A DNA stretch of 64,000 bases from Prorocentrum cordatum (GCA_963575745.1 CAUYUJ010018314.1:136409-200408), one strand, 5' to 3'. Numbered from the stretch's first letter, positions 21,681-34,830 are shown. Made by a program: numbers and translations. The notes: generated from the letters alone by a model not told the origin.

Positions 21681-23040
21681 GATGAGGATTCCGCGGGTGC
21701 GAAGAAGTACCGATGCCCGATGTCAGACGTTCAACTTTTCTTGGGGAGCCCTCTTCGCCACCATTGGATTTGCGTAAATTCTATTGGTCTAGAACCAGGA
21801 ACGCGCCGGGAGAGGTCAAGGGCCCAGGGAGCGACGGCATCGGTACTTGTTCGCCCCCTTTCCAGGATTCGCGACCACGAGCATGAGCGGTCCATCCTCT
21901 TCTATGCCCCTCTGCCGCATCTTCATCGAGCCTCCTTTCCCTCCTCGAGCTCCTCCTCCTTCTCCTCGCCCCCCTCGGGCCTCGTCTTCGTCCCCCTTCG
22001 CTCTCCTCTGCGTGAGGCCTCATCCGCTTGCACCCCGCCCCTCCTCCTCCTTCTGCTCCTCCTCCTCCTCCTCCTGCTCGTCCTCAACCTCGTAATTACT
22101 CCTCCTCCTCCTCATCATCCTTGTCTCCTTGTCATCCTTCTCATCCTCATCCTCCTCGTCCTCCTCGTCCTCGTCCTCGTCCTCCTCCTCCTCCTCCTCC
22201 TTCTCCTCCCCTGGAGCCCCCCCTCGCCATCGTCGCCCTCCCCCCCTCTCCTGCGCGGTCGCCCGCATCTCCGGCGTCTTCGAGCAGCTCGGCGGCAGCG
22301 TCAGCCAGTCCGTCGGCGTTGCAGAGGTCTTCCTTCTACCCCTTGTCCTCCTCCTTCTTGTCATCCTCCTCATTCTCCTCCTCCACCCCATCCCCATCCT
22401 CCTCATCGTCGTCCTCGTCCCCCTCGTCCTCCTCCTCGTCCTGCTCTTCATCGTCCTCCTTCTTCTCCCCCTGCTCCACCTCCTCTCCTGAATCCCTCCT
22501 TCACTATCCTCGCCCTCCACCCCCCCCCATGCGGTCGCTGGACGCGAGCGCGGCTTCGCCAAGGGCAGCGGCAGCGGCGAGGGCATCAAGAGACGCTTTC
22601 AGGTCCTCGTTCTACCCCTCCTCATCTTCCTCCTCGTCCTCCTCCTTCTCCTTCTTCCCTTCTCCCGCCTCCTCCTCCTCCTCCTCCTCTTCCTCCTCAT
22701 CCTCCTCCTCCTCCTCCTCCTCCTCCTCCTCCTCCTCTGCCTCGTCCTCCTCCTGCTCCTCCCTCCCGCAAGGTCGCTGCCGTGCCCCGCGTGCGCGGAT
22801 GAGAGCCCTGGCCCGCTGCAGCGCGTCTGACGGGCCGCAGGGCGCGTTCGTCAGAACGAGCTCCCTCCATCTGTTCTTCTCCCTTCTCGCCTCTTTTCTC
22901 CCCTCCGCAGCCCCGCCATCCTCTCCTTCTTCTTCCTTCCACTTCGCCTCATCCTCCTTCCCTCCTTATTCCTCCTCCTCCTCCTCCTCCTTCAATCGCC
23001 GTCGTCGTTCTCCTCCTCCTCCTCCTCCCCCTCCTCGTCA
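21681..23040. other. pyrimidine-rich stretch with possible small exons
   Basis: Long TCC/TC tracts (21900-22220, 22360-22500, 22610-22760, 22920-23040) separated by mixed islands. Islands at about 22240-22330 (CAVARISGVFEQLGGSVSQ) and 22530-22600 (FAKGSGSGEGIKRRF) read like exons of a + strand gene, perhaps continuing the gene at 19.3 kb, but splice joins could not be confirmed. Confidence 0.3.
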
Positions 23041-24234
23041 TGAGTGCCAGCTGAGATGGGGAGCGGGGGAAGGGGCAGGTACAATGATGGAATTATTCAG
23101 TTGCTTGGGGGATGGGCCATGGGGACCCTGGGGCCCCAGATTGGCGTCGGCTTTCAATTTCTGCATGTTCATCTCAGCGGCACTCATTACGATGGCGATG
23201 CTTGGGTGGTTCGCATGATACCATGATGGATGATTGCGCTGATGATGAGGACGGTGATGACGAGAACAAGGATGAGGACGAGGATGATGATGAGGCTGGG
23301 GATAGGAGGAGAGGGGAGGATCAGCAGAGAGCAAGCGGAGGAGGCGGACAAGGACGAACCTTAAACCGTGGGCCTTGGGGCCTTGGGATATCTTGGTTTC
23401 GCGTTTCACATTGACATCGCCGACCTAGATGGCGACAAAAGAACAGACGAGGAGACGAGGAGGAGGCAGTCAGTGAGTTTGCAAGACTCGCCAGTCCTTT
23501 GAAGCGGCCAGATGACAAGTGCGGCTGCAACCGATCAGAGCTGGCCTGTACAGTTAATTAATTCTTAATTCCACATCCTTGGGTCTCATGTACCCAGGGG
23601 CCAGCCATTGGCCACAGAGCCAATCTGGCCCATATGGCATATGGCATATAGCATATAGCCGTTGTAGGCCATCGTAGTCGGTAGTCGGTAGCGTGTTATA
23701 CCGCGCACGTTTGTGGACAATCAGACTCTGAGTTGGGGGCCACTTTCGTGGCCAAGGCTGGGCTCGCCTAGGGATTCTGTTTGGCGTTTGGCCTGCGGCA
23801 CATGCCCCTAGCATGTCGCGCCGCCTGAATGCCCCGTGTCGCCACCGTTGGGCTCGCCTCGAAATTCTGGCAGGCACGCGAGTCGCGATGCGACGGCGCT
23901 TGGTATGAGTCTCTTCTGCGAACGTCGCGCTATCGCACGCACGCATTATTTTCGAATCGCGGGATTCACGCGCAGGTCTCTCCGAGCGCATGCGGCATGC
24001 GGTGACAGTGAGCCGCCGGCTGAGCCGCATGTTCGCGTGGTCCGCATGAGCGCACGAGCGCACGAGTCAAACAATCGTCAATCGTCAATCGTCAATCGTC
24101 CATCAAATCGTCGACCGTCAACGATGCCATGGGTCACGGCCATGGGCCATGGGGCCCCTGCGCCAATCCAATGCACCATGCGCCACTTGTCGGCGTTATG
24201 CGCCTCTTTCTTTACGCTTCCTTGCTAAGCCGCC
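23041..24234. other. no recognisable gene
   Basis: Mixed sequence. Includes GATGA-rich 23220-23300, a CATATGGCATATGGCATATAGC tract near 23631-23655, two copies of GGCTCGCCT...ATTCTG (23760 and 23850), and TCGTCAA repeats at 24069-24122. Confidence 0.5.
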
Positions 24235-27200
24235 ATGGACTCAGGTGCCCTGCTAGCTGGGTTCGCGGCCCTCGGCGGCGGGCAGCGGCCCCCCTCACCG
24301 CCGCGTCGTCCACAGGGCTTGCCTGGCCGCGCGTGCGATGTCAAGGCAGCCTTCGGTCGCCTTGCGACGCTTCGGCGGTTGGGCAGCCGCCGGGACGCAG
24401 CGGCATCGGCCCGGGCAGCCAAGGCCTCCAAGGCTAGAGCTCCAGAGCCACAGTTCGAGGGCCTGGCAACCGCATGGGATTCGTTGACGCTCCATGCAGA
24501 GGAGCTTTCGGAGAGCTCTCTCCTTTTCTCCTTACTCCTTCACTTGAGGCTCCTCCTCTTACTTCTTCTGCTCCTCTATGTATCATCATTGTCCTTCTCC
24601 TGCCCCCGCTCTTCCTCTCGATCGTTTCGACTCTCTTGCGAACTGAACCCAGGAGGCCGTCATGCGCCCAGGGGCCCCGACCATGCTGCATCCCAAGCAG
24701 TGGGTGCTCGGGGGATTCATCCGCGAGGCTTGGAGCCAGGTGGTCGGCTTTGGGGGACCTTGAAGATAGCGGGGGGGGGGGTGAGCGGCGTTTAAGGAGC
24801 TCGCGGCCCCCCCTGCCCCTTACTCCCGAGGTGGGCAAGCACAACCCCTGCCGCGGGGGGTTCGCGGAGACGGCCCACGGCCTTAGCGCGGCGATGGGCT
24901 TGGCGGAGATCTGTCAGCGCGTCCAAGCAAAGGCTTGGCGAGCTCACGCTTCTGAACTTCGAGCGGTTGCCATCAACAGGTCAGAGGAGGAAGAGTAGGT
25001 AAAGGGAGGGGATACGGAGTTGGAGATGCAGGAGGGAGGAGGAGCAGCAGAGTGGGGGAGGGATGAGGACAGGGGAGCGGAGGAGGAGGAGGGAAAGGTG
25101 AAGGAGGAGGAGGAGAAGGAGGAGAAGGGAGAGGAGGAGGAGAAGGAGGAGAAGGAAGAGAAGGATGAGCTGAAAGGCGGGACGGTGGTGAAGGACGGGA
25201 GGGGCAAAGCGGGGAGGGGGGCACGCCGAAGGTTTCACGATGCCACGCCTGTCTTGGCGCGGTTCGGGGCGATGGAGCAGCAGGTGTATGAGGCGGCCCG
25301 CTACCTCCACAAGCAGGAGGACGGGAGGTGCCCTGGTTACGAAATCAGGTGAAATCAAACAGGTTTTTTTCCAGATCCCAAGCCCGTCCAGCCTAGATTG
25401 GGCGCTAAGCGCAACCGCGCCCCCCCCTTCCCATCCATCCTGGGCCCATCTCCCCTCTCCTTCTCCTCTCTGCAGATATGCTATGGGGCTATGGGCTATG
25501 GGATATGGCCGCTGTGGCAAGGCTATGCTATGCTATGTATCTTTGTATCGTTGTATTTGAAGGAATGGGAAAGTATAATAGGTACGAGTTCGGAACTCCA
25601 GCCAGGTGGAAAGCATTGAAGTTACCTGATTATTTGAAGACCGTTGGCAGAGTGAGGGTGCTTCCGAAGTTCGGGGTCCTTGAGCTTTTCGCCCAGTCCA
25701 TCAACATTGCCAGCTTAGACGCGAGCGGCCTCCAGAAGGCCTTTCGACTCATTGTCCCACCGTGCGTTCTGAAGCAGGCGAATTCCAGCACCGTCTTCAG
25801 AGCTTTTGAGCAGGGCTTCGAGCCGCTGAACTTGACGGGGATCAGCGACATCAGCTTGAAGGTCGGGTTCGTCATGATTTCGGAGACTCCTGACAACCAT
25901 CGGGTCAATACGAGGACCCACGTCGTCGTCGTCAGCCCCATCATTTTCTCTTCCGTGGTGGTGCATGTTGGTGTTGCAGTGGTTGTGATGTGTGACATGT
26001 GGACGTGTGGTGTGACATTGAGACATTGAGAGGAAAAAGCATGCCTACGCTGAGAAGTTGCTGGCCACGCGCAACGTCCTGTACGACTGGCAGCGAGGCA
26101 CGGATCCTTTTCCATTTGTCCATTGGTCCATTTGTCCATTTGCTTTTTCTATTTGTCCATTTGCACATATTTGTTGTTCAAGTTCCGTCTCTCTGGTGTG
26201 AAACTCTGGCACAGGCTGTTGCGCTCACCGGATCATGCGCTTGATCGAGCATGTGTTTTCGAAGCAGTTGATGGGGGACGTGTACGCCATCGCGTTTGCA
26301 ACAGGCGCGCCCAAACACCATGGTACACTGTTGAATTGTCTTGCAAAGCTCGTCGACGACGAGCTTGAGCTCGTGGTTCAGGTGGAGCCCAGATGGTCAT
26401 TGCACATGGCGGACGTGTTGCGCTTGACAGTCGGCAGGGAGTTTCAGTACAGCAGCAGCACAGGTGAGAATCAAGGCGGGCGCCTGGCCGTTGCGAAGAT
26501 GGAGCAGTTGAAGGCAATGTTAAACGGCGATTTGCGAAAGAAGAAACTACAACATTTTTGTAATGGATGTTGTGTTGACAGAGCAGATGCTGTCATGAAC
26601 ATGACGGCTGCGCTTTCTGGGTCTGGCCTTATTAGCGACGGGAGCGTGCCTTCCAAAAATAGATGGGGCACCATGGCGCGCCACAATGCGCTCCATACCT
26701 GCGGCTTCTTGTTTCACGATTTCAAGGGCCGCCTCTTGCGCGAGGCATTTGCTGGCGTCTATAGGGATGATGGTTCCGAGGTCAACGATCTCGATGACGT
26801 CGACTATCGGCAGCGTTTGCGGTGGCCTTGGGAAGGGGTCGGGGCAAACGAAACTCTCTTCCAGGAGGCGCCAGTCAGTGGTTCTTCTAGGGCCGACCTT
26901 GATTAGAAGATGTTTCTCTAGCGACGCCAAGGGGTGGGGCAATGGAGGGGAGAGTGATTGCGGCGCGTTCGCATCTCAGGCAGAAGTCTTGGAGGGCAAG
27001 GGCTGCGTCCAACGATGCAAAGAGGAGATTGGAGGCAACTGTCATGTGTTTTGCAACTGCGCCGCTGGACTACTTGTGGATGCAGCTGCAGACAATGGAC
27101 GAACATGGATGTTCTTAGGATCCCAAGGGGGGCGTTTGGTTTGGTGTGGGCGTTCGGGAGATCTGGTCGTGGTCTTGCTTGTGTTCCCTGGGGGCCATGG

Positions 27201-30200
27201 GTGCGTCGTGGGTTCACCTGAGCGTCCTGGGACTCTGGGGCCTTAGGCCAGGCCTGGCCGAAAGATAGTTTTATGTTCGCCCATTTCAAGCTTGCAGCCT
27301 GTCCTTGGGCAGGCTCACTGAAAGACAGCGTCTGGGAGGAATCGTCGCCCTTCGTCTCCTGTCAAGTCAGATTTATGGAAATGCTAGGGACGGACGCGAG
27401 CACCGATGACGAAGGCGAGGGGGATGGGGAGGGACATTAAATGAAGAATGAAAAACTTGGCAATCCTATACGGGTCCTCCCTCGCCCTGCGTCTTTCACC
27501 ACCCTTTTGCCCCTTTGATTAGGTCTCAGCGTTTTAGTGGGTCAGCTGAACCAGATTGCATCCCTGAGGCCCTCTACGAGCATTGTTTTGGCACTACCAA
27601 GCAGACGAGCATGACGGCCCTGGTAACATCGTGGACACCATCATTACCATGGTGCGCGAGTCTGTCCTTGAGATGGCAGCGCAAGTGTTCATTTGGTTCG
27701 AGGCGCCTCTCTCCAGTTGGCCGTTCAAATTGTTACTTAAAGTTGATGGTCGTTGTCCACGTATGCGGGACATTGGTCGTGAATTCTGGTATGATCATGG
27801 TTGCAATAAAGATCGCGATATTTCCGACAAGATACAAAAATCGTTTGGCAGCTTCGAGGAATTCAACAGCAGTACAACCGTTGATGATGTGTTGAAGTTG
27901 TGGGGGGCTTCTGCGAAAATGACCAACATGCATGTTGAAAGGTTGTTGTCTCTCATCCGGTCTGCGACTCCAATGAAGAACCCTTTTCTGGAGAGGCTGT
28001 TGGGCGCTGGATACTTGGGTGATTGGCTCAAGGACCACATCAACAAACACGGATTCAAAGACCCTCGTATCAATACAACTGACGACTTGGTGAAGGCTGG
28101 CGCCCCCCTTATCAAGGGCGCTAAGGCCAAGAGAAAGAATAAGAATAAGAACATTGGTGGCGCGCGCCCATGGATGCTGAAGGCCGCGAAGCGTTTGAAA
28201 GATGACAGACAGGTTGGCATCAAGCGCACTCGCCAGGAGATGAACGACATCTTGAGATCCGAGGCCACGACGTTTGCACAACTACCAGACGAAGAGCGGA
28301 CAGAATTTGAGGAGGTCGCAGCCAGCCTGAAGATGAACAAGGTGATGCGGGCGAGCGCAGCAGATGATGATGTTGATTCTGCAGCCGATGTATTGAAACG
28401 ACGGGTTGCTAACGCAGGACTTGGAATATGTTCTTGGGAGTCACCCATTGCCAAGGAGCACATTCAAGCTGCCATGGCCGATGGTGATGTCCTTCCTCCG
28501 CGTACTGATGGACAGCCGCGCGGCCCGTTCGCCGTGAGCTCGTCCCTGCGCAAGGTCTTCAGCACAGCCTCTGTGGTGGACGACGCAGGCCGCTTGGTTT
28601 GGGAGAAGGAGTGGAGATGAGGAGGAGTCAGTTTGTTGGATCGCCATCGCAGGAAGCCATTAGTGTGTGGACGTCCACAGCAGCATATGCAATATATGGC
28701 ATATGCAATATATTATATGGCATATGAGCCATGTGAATGTAAAACGTTTCTTACTCTACCTTCTACATCCTGTCCTCTGGATCCTCCACCGTCCACGGTC
28801 CTTCCTCTACCATTCTCTATTCCCGCCACCCTTTCATCTTCCATCCCTCCACCCGTCGCCAGGCGACATCCCGAAGAATAAGCATTTCATCCAGAAGGTC
28901 GTGTGTCAGCAGGTCCACGCCGGCGCCTGCCCAGTTGCTGACAAGGACGTATGGGATGTTGTCGGGCCTGCTTCATCTGCGTTGAATACTCTTGCTTACG
29001 AGTCTCCCAAATCATTTCACCGAATTAACCTTACACTTAACAATGGCATGAACTTCCACGCGTACGTGTACGTAGCGTTTGCACAACCGACTCTCATCAA
29101 GCATCCTGTCTTCGTCGCGTTTGATCTTGCAGAAGAATATGCAGACGACGCCGATGGAGGACCTACTCTGATCAAACTGAAGCGAAGGCAGTCCCTCCAG
29201 GGTTTCAGGCCAGCCTTTGCTAGCGCAGCTCAGATCATCAAACATGTTCTGGACAAACGATATCGTCATGGCCCCATTGCCCCTGGTCGTGTAACGCGGA
29301 TCTCAGTGCAGAAGGTGCAGTGCGAGAACACACAGATGGTAGATACTGTAAGGGCCACTTTGTCTGTTGGGACTGAACCCATTGTGCTGTACGATTACCT
29401 TGCAGTGCCAACACACCTGAAAAAGGGCAAGGACCCCGACCTGAAAAAGACTGCGGCACCGCCAGGCGCATCGAGCTCTGGTGGAGCCTCGAGCGCTGGC
29501 AGCGCTGGCGCTGTTGACATCGGCGCCCAGATGGCTCTTGGCTTCGACCTCCTCGCTTCTGGGTTGGGCAAGCCCGCGCCGGCCGCTGATGAAGCAGGTG
29601 CGAATCGGCCTCCAAGCGTACCCTCGGCGGCCACCGACTACACATACAAGGAGGTCGGTGGCGCGTCCGAGAGCGAGGATGACGACGTGCTCGCCAAACT
29701 CCACCAGCACGACGTTGAGTTCCACAAGCCAGATGGGGGCGGTGATGATGACTTCGGGCCAGTCAAGGCGCATCAGTATTTGTGGCTTGTGCGGACGAAC
29801 CGCCAGGCCACATGCTGCCATTGTAAGGGCACCATTGCAGCGCAGAGCTTTCGCGTGGTGTACGACCCGCACCCAGACAGCTACGACCGTCATGCTAAGT
29901 GGAAGCCTGGGTTTTGGAAGTATTGCCATAATTCTAAGGATTGCCTCCAGACGGTGGCAAAGTGGCCACCGTGGAACGGAGAGCCGCACAAACCAGATAT
30001 AATGCCTGATGTCGCTCCGCTACCTGCGAAATGCAAGGAGTCTCGCGAAGACCGCGAGGCTGCCACCCAAGCAGCCGTGACTTTGTTTTATAATCAAATT
30101 GGCCAAGCCTTTGATTTCATTATGGAGAAAGCAGCTGGAAAACATGCATATCTGTCCTCATCCACCTCCACCTCCTCATCCCCATCCCCTCCCATCTCCT

Positions 30201-30708
30201 CCTCTACGCTTCCTCATCCCCATGACCCATGACGCTTCTTCCCCTCCTGTTCCCTTCGCCCCATCCACCTCCAACAAACATATGTTCGGAATTTGGCCTC
30301 CAGGAGGGCCCAGGGTCCAGAGTGCAGGTTTCAGGGCGTGAACTTGCCGCCAGATCAGATTTAAGGGTCCAGAACCAGACACAAACTGTAGACGCAGGTT
30401 GAAGGCAAGGATAGTGGGGGTCCGCAACGCGGTGGCCTCTCGGTGCGCATCGTCTTGCAGCATCGCCGCCGACTGCGGGTTGCTGTATCGGGCTCGATGT
30501 TCATCACAGGCTTGCTGTTGGTTTTCGCCTTCACGCATGCTTCGCGGCAGCGATGGACGCCGCGACGTTCCTGCAAGGCTTCGACTCGTTGGTCACGGGC
30601 CGCTTGGGAACGCATGATGCCACTGACACCTCATTATGTATGGTGGGGGTTGCGAATGCAGGCGGTGAGTGCAATTTGAATCATCCTTTTCAGAATATCA
30701 CGAAATGA
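24235..30708 (+). CDS. gene A: large protein of unknown function with HMG-like and Cys/His-rich parts (left copy, complete)
   Basis: First exon from ATG 24235 (end unresolved, before 24530), then 24653-24739, 24831-24979, 25232-25348, 25582-25914, 26033-26097, 26215-26463, 26584-26754, 27569-28588, 28863-30137, 30551-30708 (TGA). From 24653 on, the exons total 1,207 aa with every phase in agreement; with exon 1 about 1,300 aa. Donors are GT, GC or GA. The 27569-28588 exon holds NMHVERLLSLIRSATP, a basic run (KAKRKNKNKN) and a segment ending FAQLPDEERTEFEEVA that resembles the end of an HMG box. The 28863-30137 exon has an Ala/Ser/Gly linker and a Cys/His cluster (CCHCKGTI ... WKYCHNSKDC) somewhat like a PARP-type or treble-clef finger. 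I do not recognise the family. The join over 26755-27568 is the weakest. The first 110 bp lie outside the duplicated segment. Confidence 0.6.
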
Positions 30709-31000
30709 TAAGATAATTTATTTTAATTAATTTAATTATTTTTTGAATTATTTTAATTATTTTTTGAATTTTCTGAACATTAATTTCACCAACCGAACTT
30801 CGGTACAACGATTTATTTTCAAAACGTCGTTTCGCATGGGACATCCCAACAACCACCGGTACAACCGGTACGAAAGTTTGTACCGAAGTACCGGGTTTAA
30901 AATATTATAAATTAATTATGGTAATTAATTAAATTAATTAAAAATAATTAAATTAATGTTTCAATATGTTTTATTGGTTTCAAATATTATTGCAAGTTAA
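30709..31000. other. AT-rich 3' spacer with hairpin
   Basis: TTAATTAA-type tracts flank a hairpin at 30856-30894 whose arms are CCGGTACAACCGGTAC and GTACCGAAGTACCGG with an 8-base loop. It begins right after the stop codon of gene A, so it may mark the end of that transcript. Confidence 0.6.
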
Positions 31001-31095
31001 CGCCTCACCGCCTGCGCTAAGTACCCCCTTGACCCCTCCCACGTGCGCTAAGTACCCCCCTACCCCCTCGCGTGCGTTCAGAGCCCCCCCTTTTG
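31001..31095. repeat. three short tandem units around GCGCTAAGTACCCCC
   Basis: Units start at about 31010, 31041 and 31070: GTGCGCTAAGTACCCCC-type sequence, the third diverged to GTGCGTTCAGAGCCCCC. Confidence 0.7.
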
Positions 31096-32378
31096 GAGAA
31101 ATGTGATCTTCATCGTCACCCCCCCGTTTCGCGCTATGTATCCCCGCCGTCCCCGTGCCCTTGAGCGCACTGAAGACCAATTCGGCGTGCGGTCCTGAGA
31201 AATTTTGGGCCTTGGGATCCTCGAGGCCTTCGTGAGAGCCATCATGCCGTTGGCCATTGGGTTCATTGGACCCTCGGTCCGCCTGTGGGCCTTGAGGGCT
31301 CTTGGGCCCCGCGCGGAGCTGGGAGATGAGAAACGGCAAGGTTGCGGGCAAGGATCAGGCGTAGGAAGATGAGGATGATGAGGGCGACGACGAAGAGGAC
31401 AACGTTGTGGATGAGGAGGCGGGGGTGACGAGGGGGGAACCACGAAAAACAATGAGGATGAGGGCGATCACCAGCAGCACCCGCAGGAGCAAGGTGTAGA
31501 CGGGAACGATCAGGTTGACTAGGCTAGGCAATGGACGGCGAGCAGGGAAAGAGGAAATAGGTTCTTCTGGCACCCAAGGTGGGCGCGGCATCCTCGTCGC
31601 TGGCGGGCGCCCCATGTGTGCCAGAATCGCTGGAGCAGCAGGCATCGCAGGAGCCGACGCCCTCATCTCTCTTTATCGTTCTTCCGTCCTTCCTACCGCA
31701 GTAACGCGCGCCATCTTCCTCTGCGATATGCGATATTCTACTATCTACTATCCTTCTCCTCCTGATATTGTTCAACCTGGTCCCCCCCCCTCAGACTTCT
31801 TCTCCTGTCCTCACCCTCATATTCTCATCCCCATCCCACCCTCATATCTGTCGCATCTGTCTGAGCTGCTTGACTGGGTGATTGCATCCCTGTATAACTA
31901 ATATCCCGTCTCGTTCACCTGGCCCCCACTTCTCCTCTTCCTCACCCTTCTCTTCCTCCTGCTCCTGCGCCCCCTTAGGTCCGTTCGCCCATGCCGCCCA
32001 TACCTCCTACTAGCTCTTTCACTAGGCCTCATCTCTCTTCAAACACCCTCGCTTTCGTCGTCGTCGTCCTCCTCCTCCTCCTCGTCCTCATCGCCCTCGT
32101 CCTCATTCTCTTCCTACGCACCTTCCTTCTCCTCATCCTCCTGCTGGCCCCTCCTCCCTCTCCTCCTCAGCCTCGTCCTCGTCCTCATGCTCCTCCTCCT
32201 CCCCCCCCTTCCCTCCTCCTCCTCCTCCTCCTCCTCCTTTCTCCTCTTCTGTTTGGGTGGGGCCCGTTTTAGGGATGGGTGCCAACACATTGGGCCTAAC
32301 CCCAGCAGAACTCTTGGGTCGAATCTAGGCGAGTGCCCACCCTTCCAGTTCTGCCACTATGAGATTTGAGTGACCCCC
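31096..32378. other. spacer before the methyltransferase gene
   Basis: GATGAGGATGA-rich at 31365-31470 and pyrimidine-rich at 31750-31960 and 32040-32260. Upstream non-coding exons of the methyltransferase could lie here but none is supported. Confidence 0.4.
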
Positions 32379-34529
32379 ATGGTGATGCATGTTCCTTTGC
32401 CCCTTGCTGAGGAGTCCGAGTCGATTGAGTTTATCTCGCCGAAGCGACGTCGCGTGGACAACGCGCTGCCGAGTACATCATCGACAGTCGGTGAGGCCAT
32501 GGTATTGATGCTTGAGAAGTTGCCTGCTGGTACACGCGCCCAGCTGCAGAACGCGTGGACGAACTTGGCCAGCCAGGTCGCGCCCGCCGGCATGAAGGTC
32601 AGCACAGCGTGCAGCGGGAGCGACTTGGTCGCTCGGGTAGCACAACAGAGAATGCAAACATGCAGAGTTTAGGTCCCAGGGTGCCAGGGCGCTAGACACA
32701 TTCAATAGATTGGTGCTTCCCCTCCCCCTTGGGCCCATTTCTCCTTTCTCATTTCGACTTTACCTTTCAGTTTCATGCCCATGTCCCATGTCTCAGGTTT
32801 CAGGCCTCATGACACTCGTGCCGTTTGTGGTAGTTCGTTGTCGTTTGGCCAGTCGCTTCGATTGCTACTGAAGTGATGAGCGTACGAGTGATGACTTCGG
32901 GCTCAGTGTGGGTATGTCTTGGCTTGTTCATGTGATTCATATTCAATTGCGATGCAGGGGTCTTGGCTGGTCACTTGGACATCCCCTATCGCACATCCTT
33001 AGGTCTGTTACGTTGCAATCAGCTCTGGGGTTGAATCGCCCTCTACCCTGCCCCCTTCCGTGTCATTGTGTTCATCCTGCCAGGTGCTTCGTGTCATGGG
33101 GGAGGCGCAGGGCGTGTTCGAGAATGCTGGCGCGTCGTTGACGTTCAACCATGTCATGAGCGCAGAGGTCGATGATGACAAGAAGGCGTTCCTGAAGGCC
33201 CAGTTTGCCAGCGCGTTCGAACGGGGGTGCATTCTCATTCACGACGTTGAAGAGTTCGACAGCTTGCGCGTGATTAACCACGCCGATGGCGAGATGGACA
33301 AGAAGAGCGAGAAGGTGCTGATCCCTGATTCGGACATCTTCATTTGTGGTTTCAGCTGCACCTCTGTCAGCAAGGTAAATATCAATAGCTCCAAGGCGCG
33401 ATCCTGCATCCAAAATCGTACAGACGATGCCACCGCGAAGACCTTCTGGGATTGTATGAAGTACGTCAAAAACTACATGCCACGAGTCGTTCTCATGGAG
33501 AACGTGAAGGAGCTAACATCGGAGCCAGCTGGTGGTGGCATGAGCGACGCCGACGCCATTTGCAAGGAGTTCCAGGAAATAGGATACCATTCTCAATACT
33601 TCGAAATCGAAGCCGTTGAGTTCGGTTCGGCGGCTCGGAGGCTTCGGCTTTACTTCATGTGCGTGAGGCTTGACCCCACAATGCAAATGACCCACAGCGC
33701 CGTGGCCGAGGTCTGGGCAGAAAAGGCCATCGCGGCGATGAAGCTCCCTAAGGGTGTGTTTGGCCTTGCGGACTTCGTCGACTTCAGCAAGCGACCTGAC
33801 TCCGATGGCTTCCCCGAGTGGACCGCCGAAGAGGAGAATCGAACGTTCAACTGGTGGAAAGACCACGAGGAGATCTTCGGCCAATGTGATTATCCCTGGC
33901 CGCCAGACATGCAGAGTAACATACACATCGTCCCGAGCCATTTTAGTTCCAGGCAGCGTGAAATGCTGATTCTCTTTGATAAGATGTGGCCCTACGAATC
34001 AGGTGTGCAATTCGTCGACTTGAATCCGTCATTGCCCCGCATTCTCTCGTGGCCAACCTCAATGAACAATCCGTGGTGGAACAATGTTGTGCCGACTTTA
34101 ACTGGAAAGTGCAACATTGGCGTACGTTACACACCGCGTGATGCTTCGCCGGGGCGCTACTTGATACGCGCGTTGTCTGGGGAGGAGCTGATGTGCATTC
34201 AGGGTTGGTCCACGTCGTTCTGGGTCGGGCCCGAGTCAGACCGCCTGAAGGCCGACTTCAAGCTCCTCAGCAATCTGGCAGGGAATGCCTTCAATGCGTT
34301 CGCCTGTGCGCCAGTCGTCTTCGTCGCCCTCGCCGTTGCTGGCCTCAAGCCCGAGATGATCAACCTGGTCATTGAGAAGAAGAAGACGACCTTCTGTACG
34401 CCCGAGGTCTCTGATGATGACGCCGAAGACACCGACGAGGCCGCGGAGCGCCAGCAGCGCGAGATCGAGACAGAGCGGATGACCATGAAGGAGGCGCTCA
34501 ACGCGCCCGTCGTTATCGATATCAACTGA
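32379..34529 (+). CDS. cytosine-5 DNA methyltransferase (left copy)
   Basis: Two exons, 32379-32636 and 33084-34529, with a GT-AG intron between; 567 aa. It would transfer a methyl group from S-adenosylmethionine to cytosine in DNA, in the nucleus. Motifs seen: I, MKVSTACSGSD at 72-82; II, AEVDDDKK from 113; IV, FICGFSCTSVS with the catalytic Cys at 178 (the usual Pro before it is Ser); VI, LMENVKEL with Glu225-Asn-Val; VIII, SAARRLRLYF at 268-277; a long target-recognition region to about 420; PTLTGKCN, then IX, RALSGEELMCIQGW at 448-461; X, LAGNAFNAFACAP from 484. The N-terminal 70 residues carry a basic SPKRRR, a possible nuclear signal; the C-terminus is acidic. There is no regulatory chromatin-reading domain, so it is a catalytic-only enzyme. 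The first ATG in frame is used; a longer start through an upstream exon is possible. Confidence 0.9.
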
Positions 34530-34830
34530 TTCTTCAATCCAAAGCTCATGATGATGTCCATGATATGAGCCGTGGAGGGCACAAGCAAGCACAGACAGGT
34601 CAGAGCGCGCAAGTGAAGGTGTAGCGACAGTGAAATCTTCATCCGCATTGTCTTGTCCATCGGCCAGGTGTCTCTCTTCATCCACATCTTCATCCGCTTC
34701 ATCTTCATGTATTCATGGGCCCTTCGACCTTGACCATTGACGCTAATCGATCGTTCGGCGTTCGCAGCAGCGTTTATATCAATCATCATTGAGGTAAAAC
34801 CGCTGTTGTCATCGCCACTTCATCGTGGCC

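Noticed and set aside
25630-28463. Minus-strand frames of 100-220 residues opposite gene A
   Set aside because: Shadows of the + strand exons; the + strand reading has consistent phases and coding-like composition.
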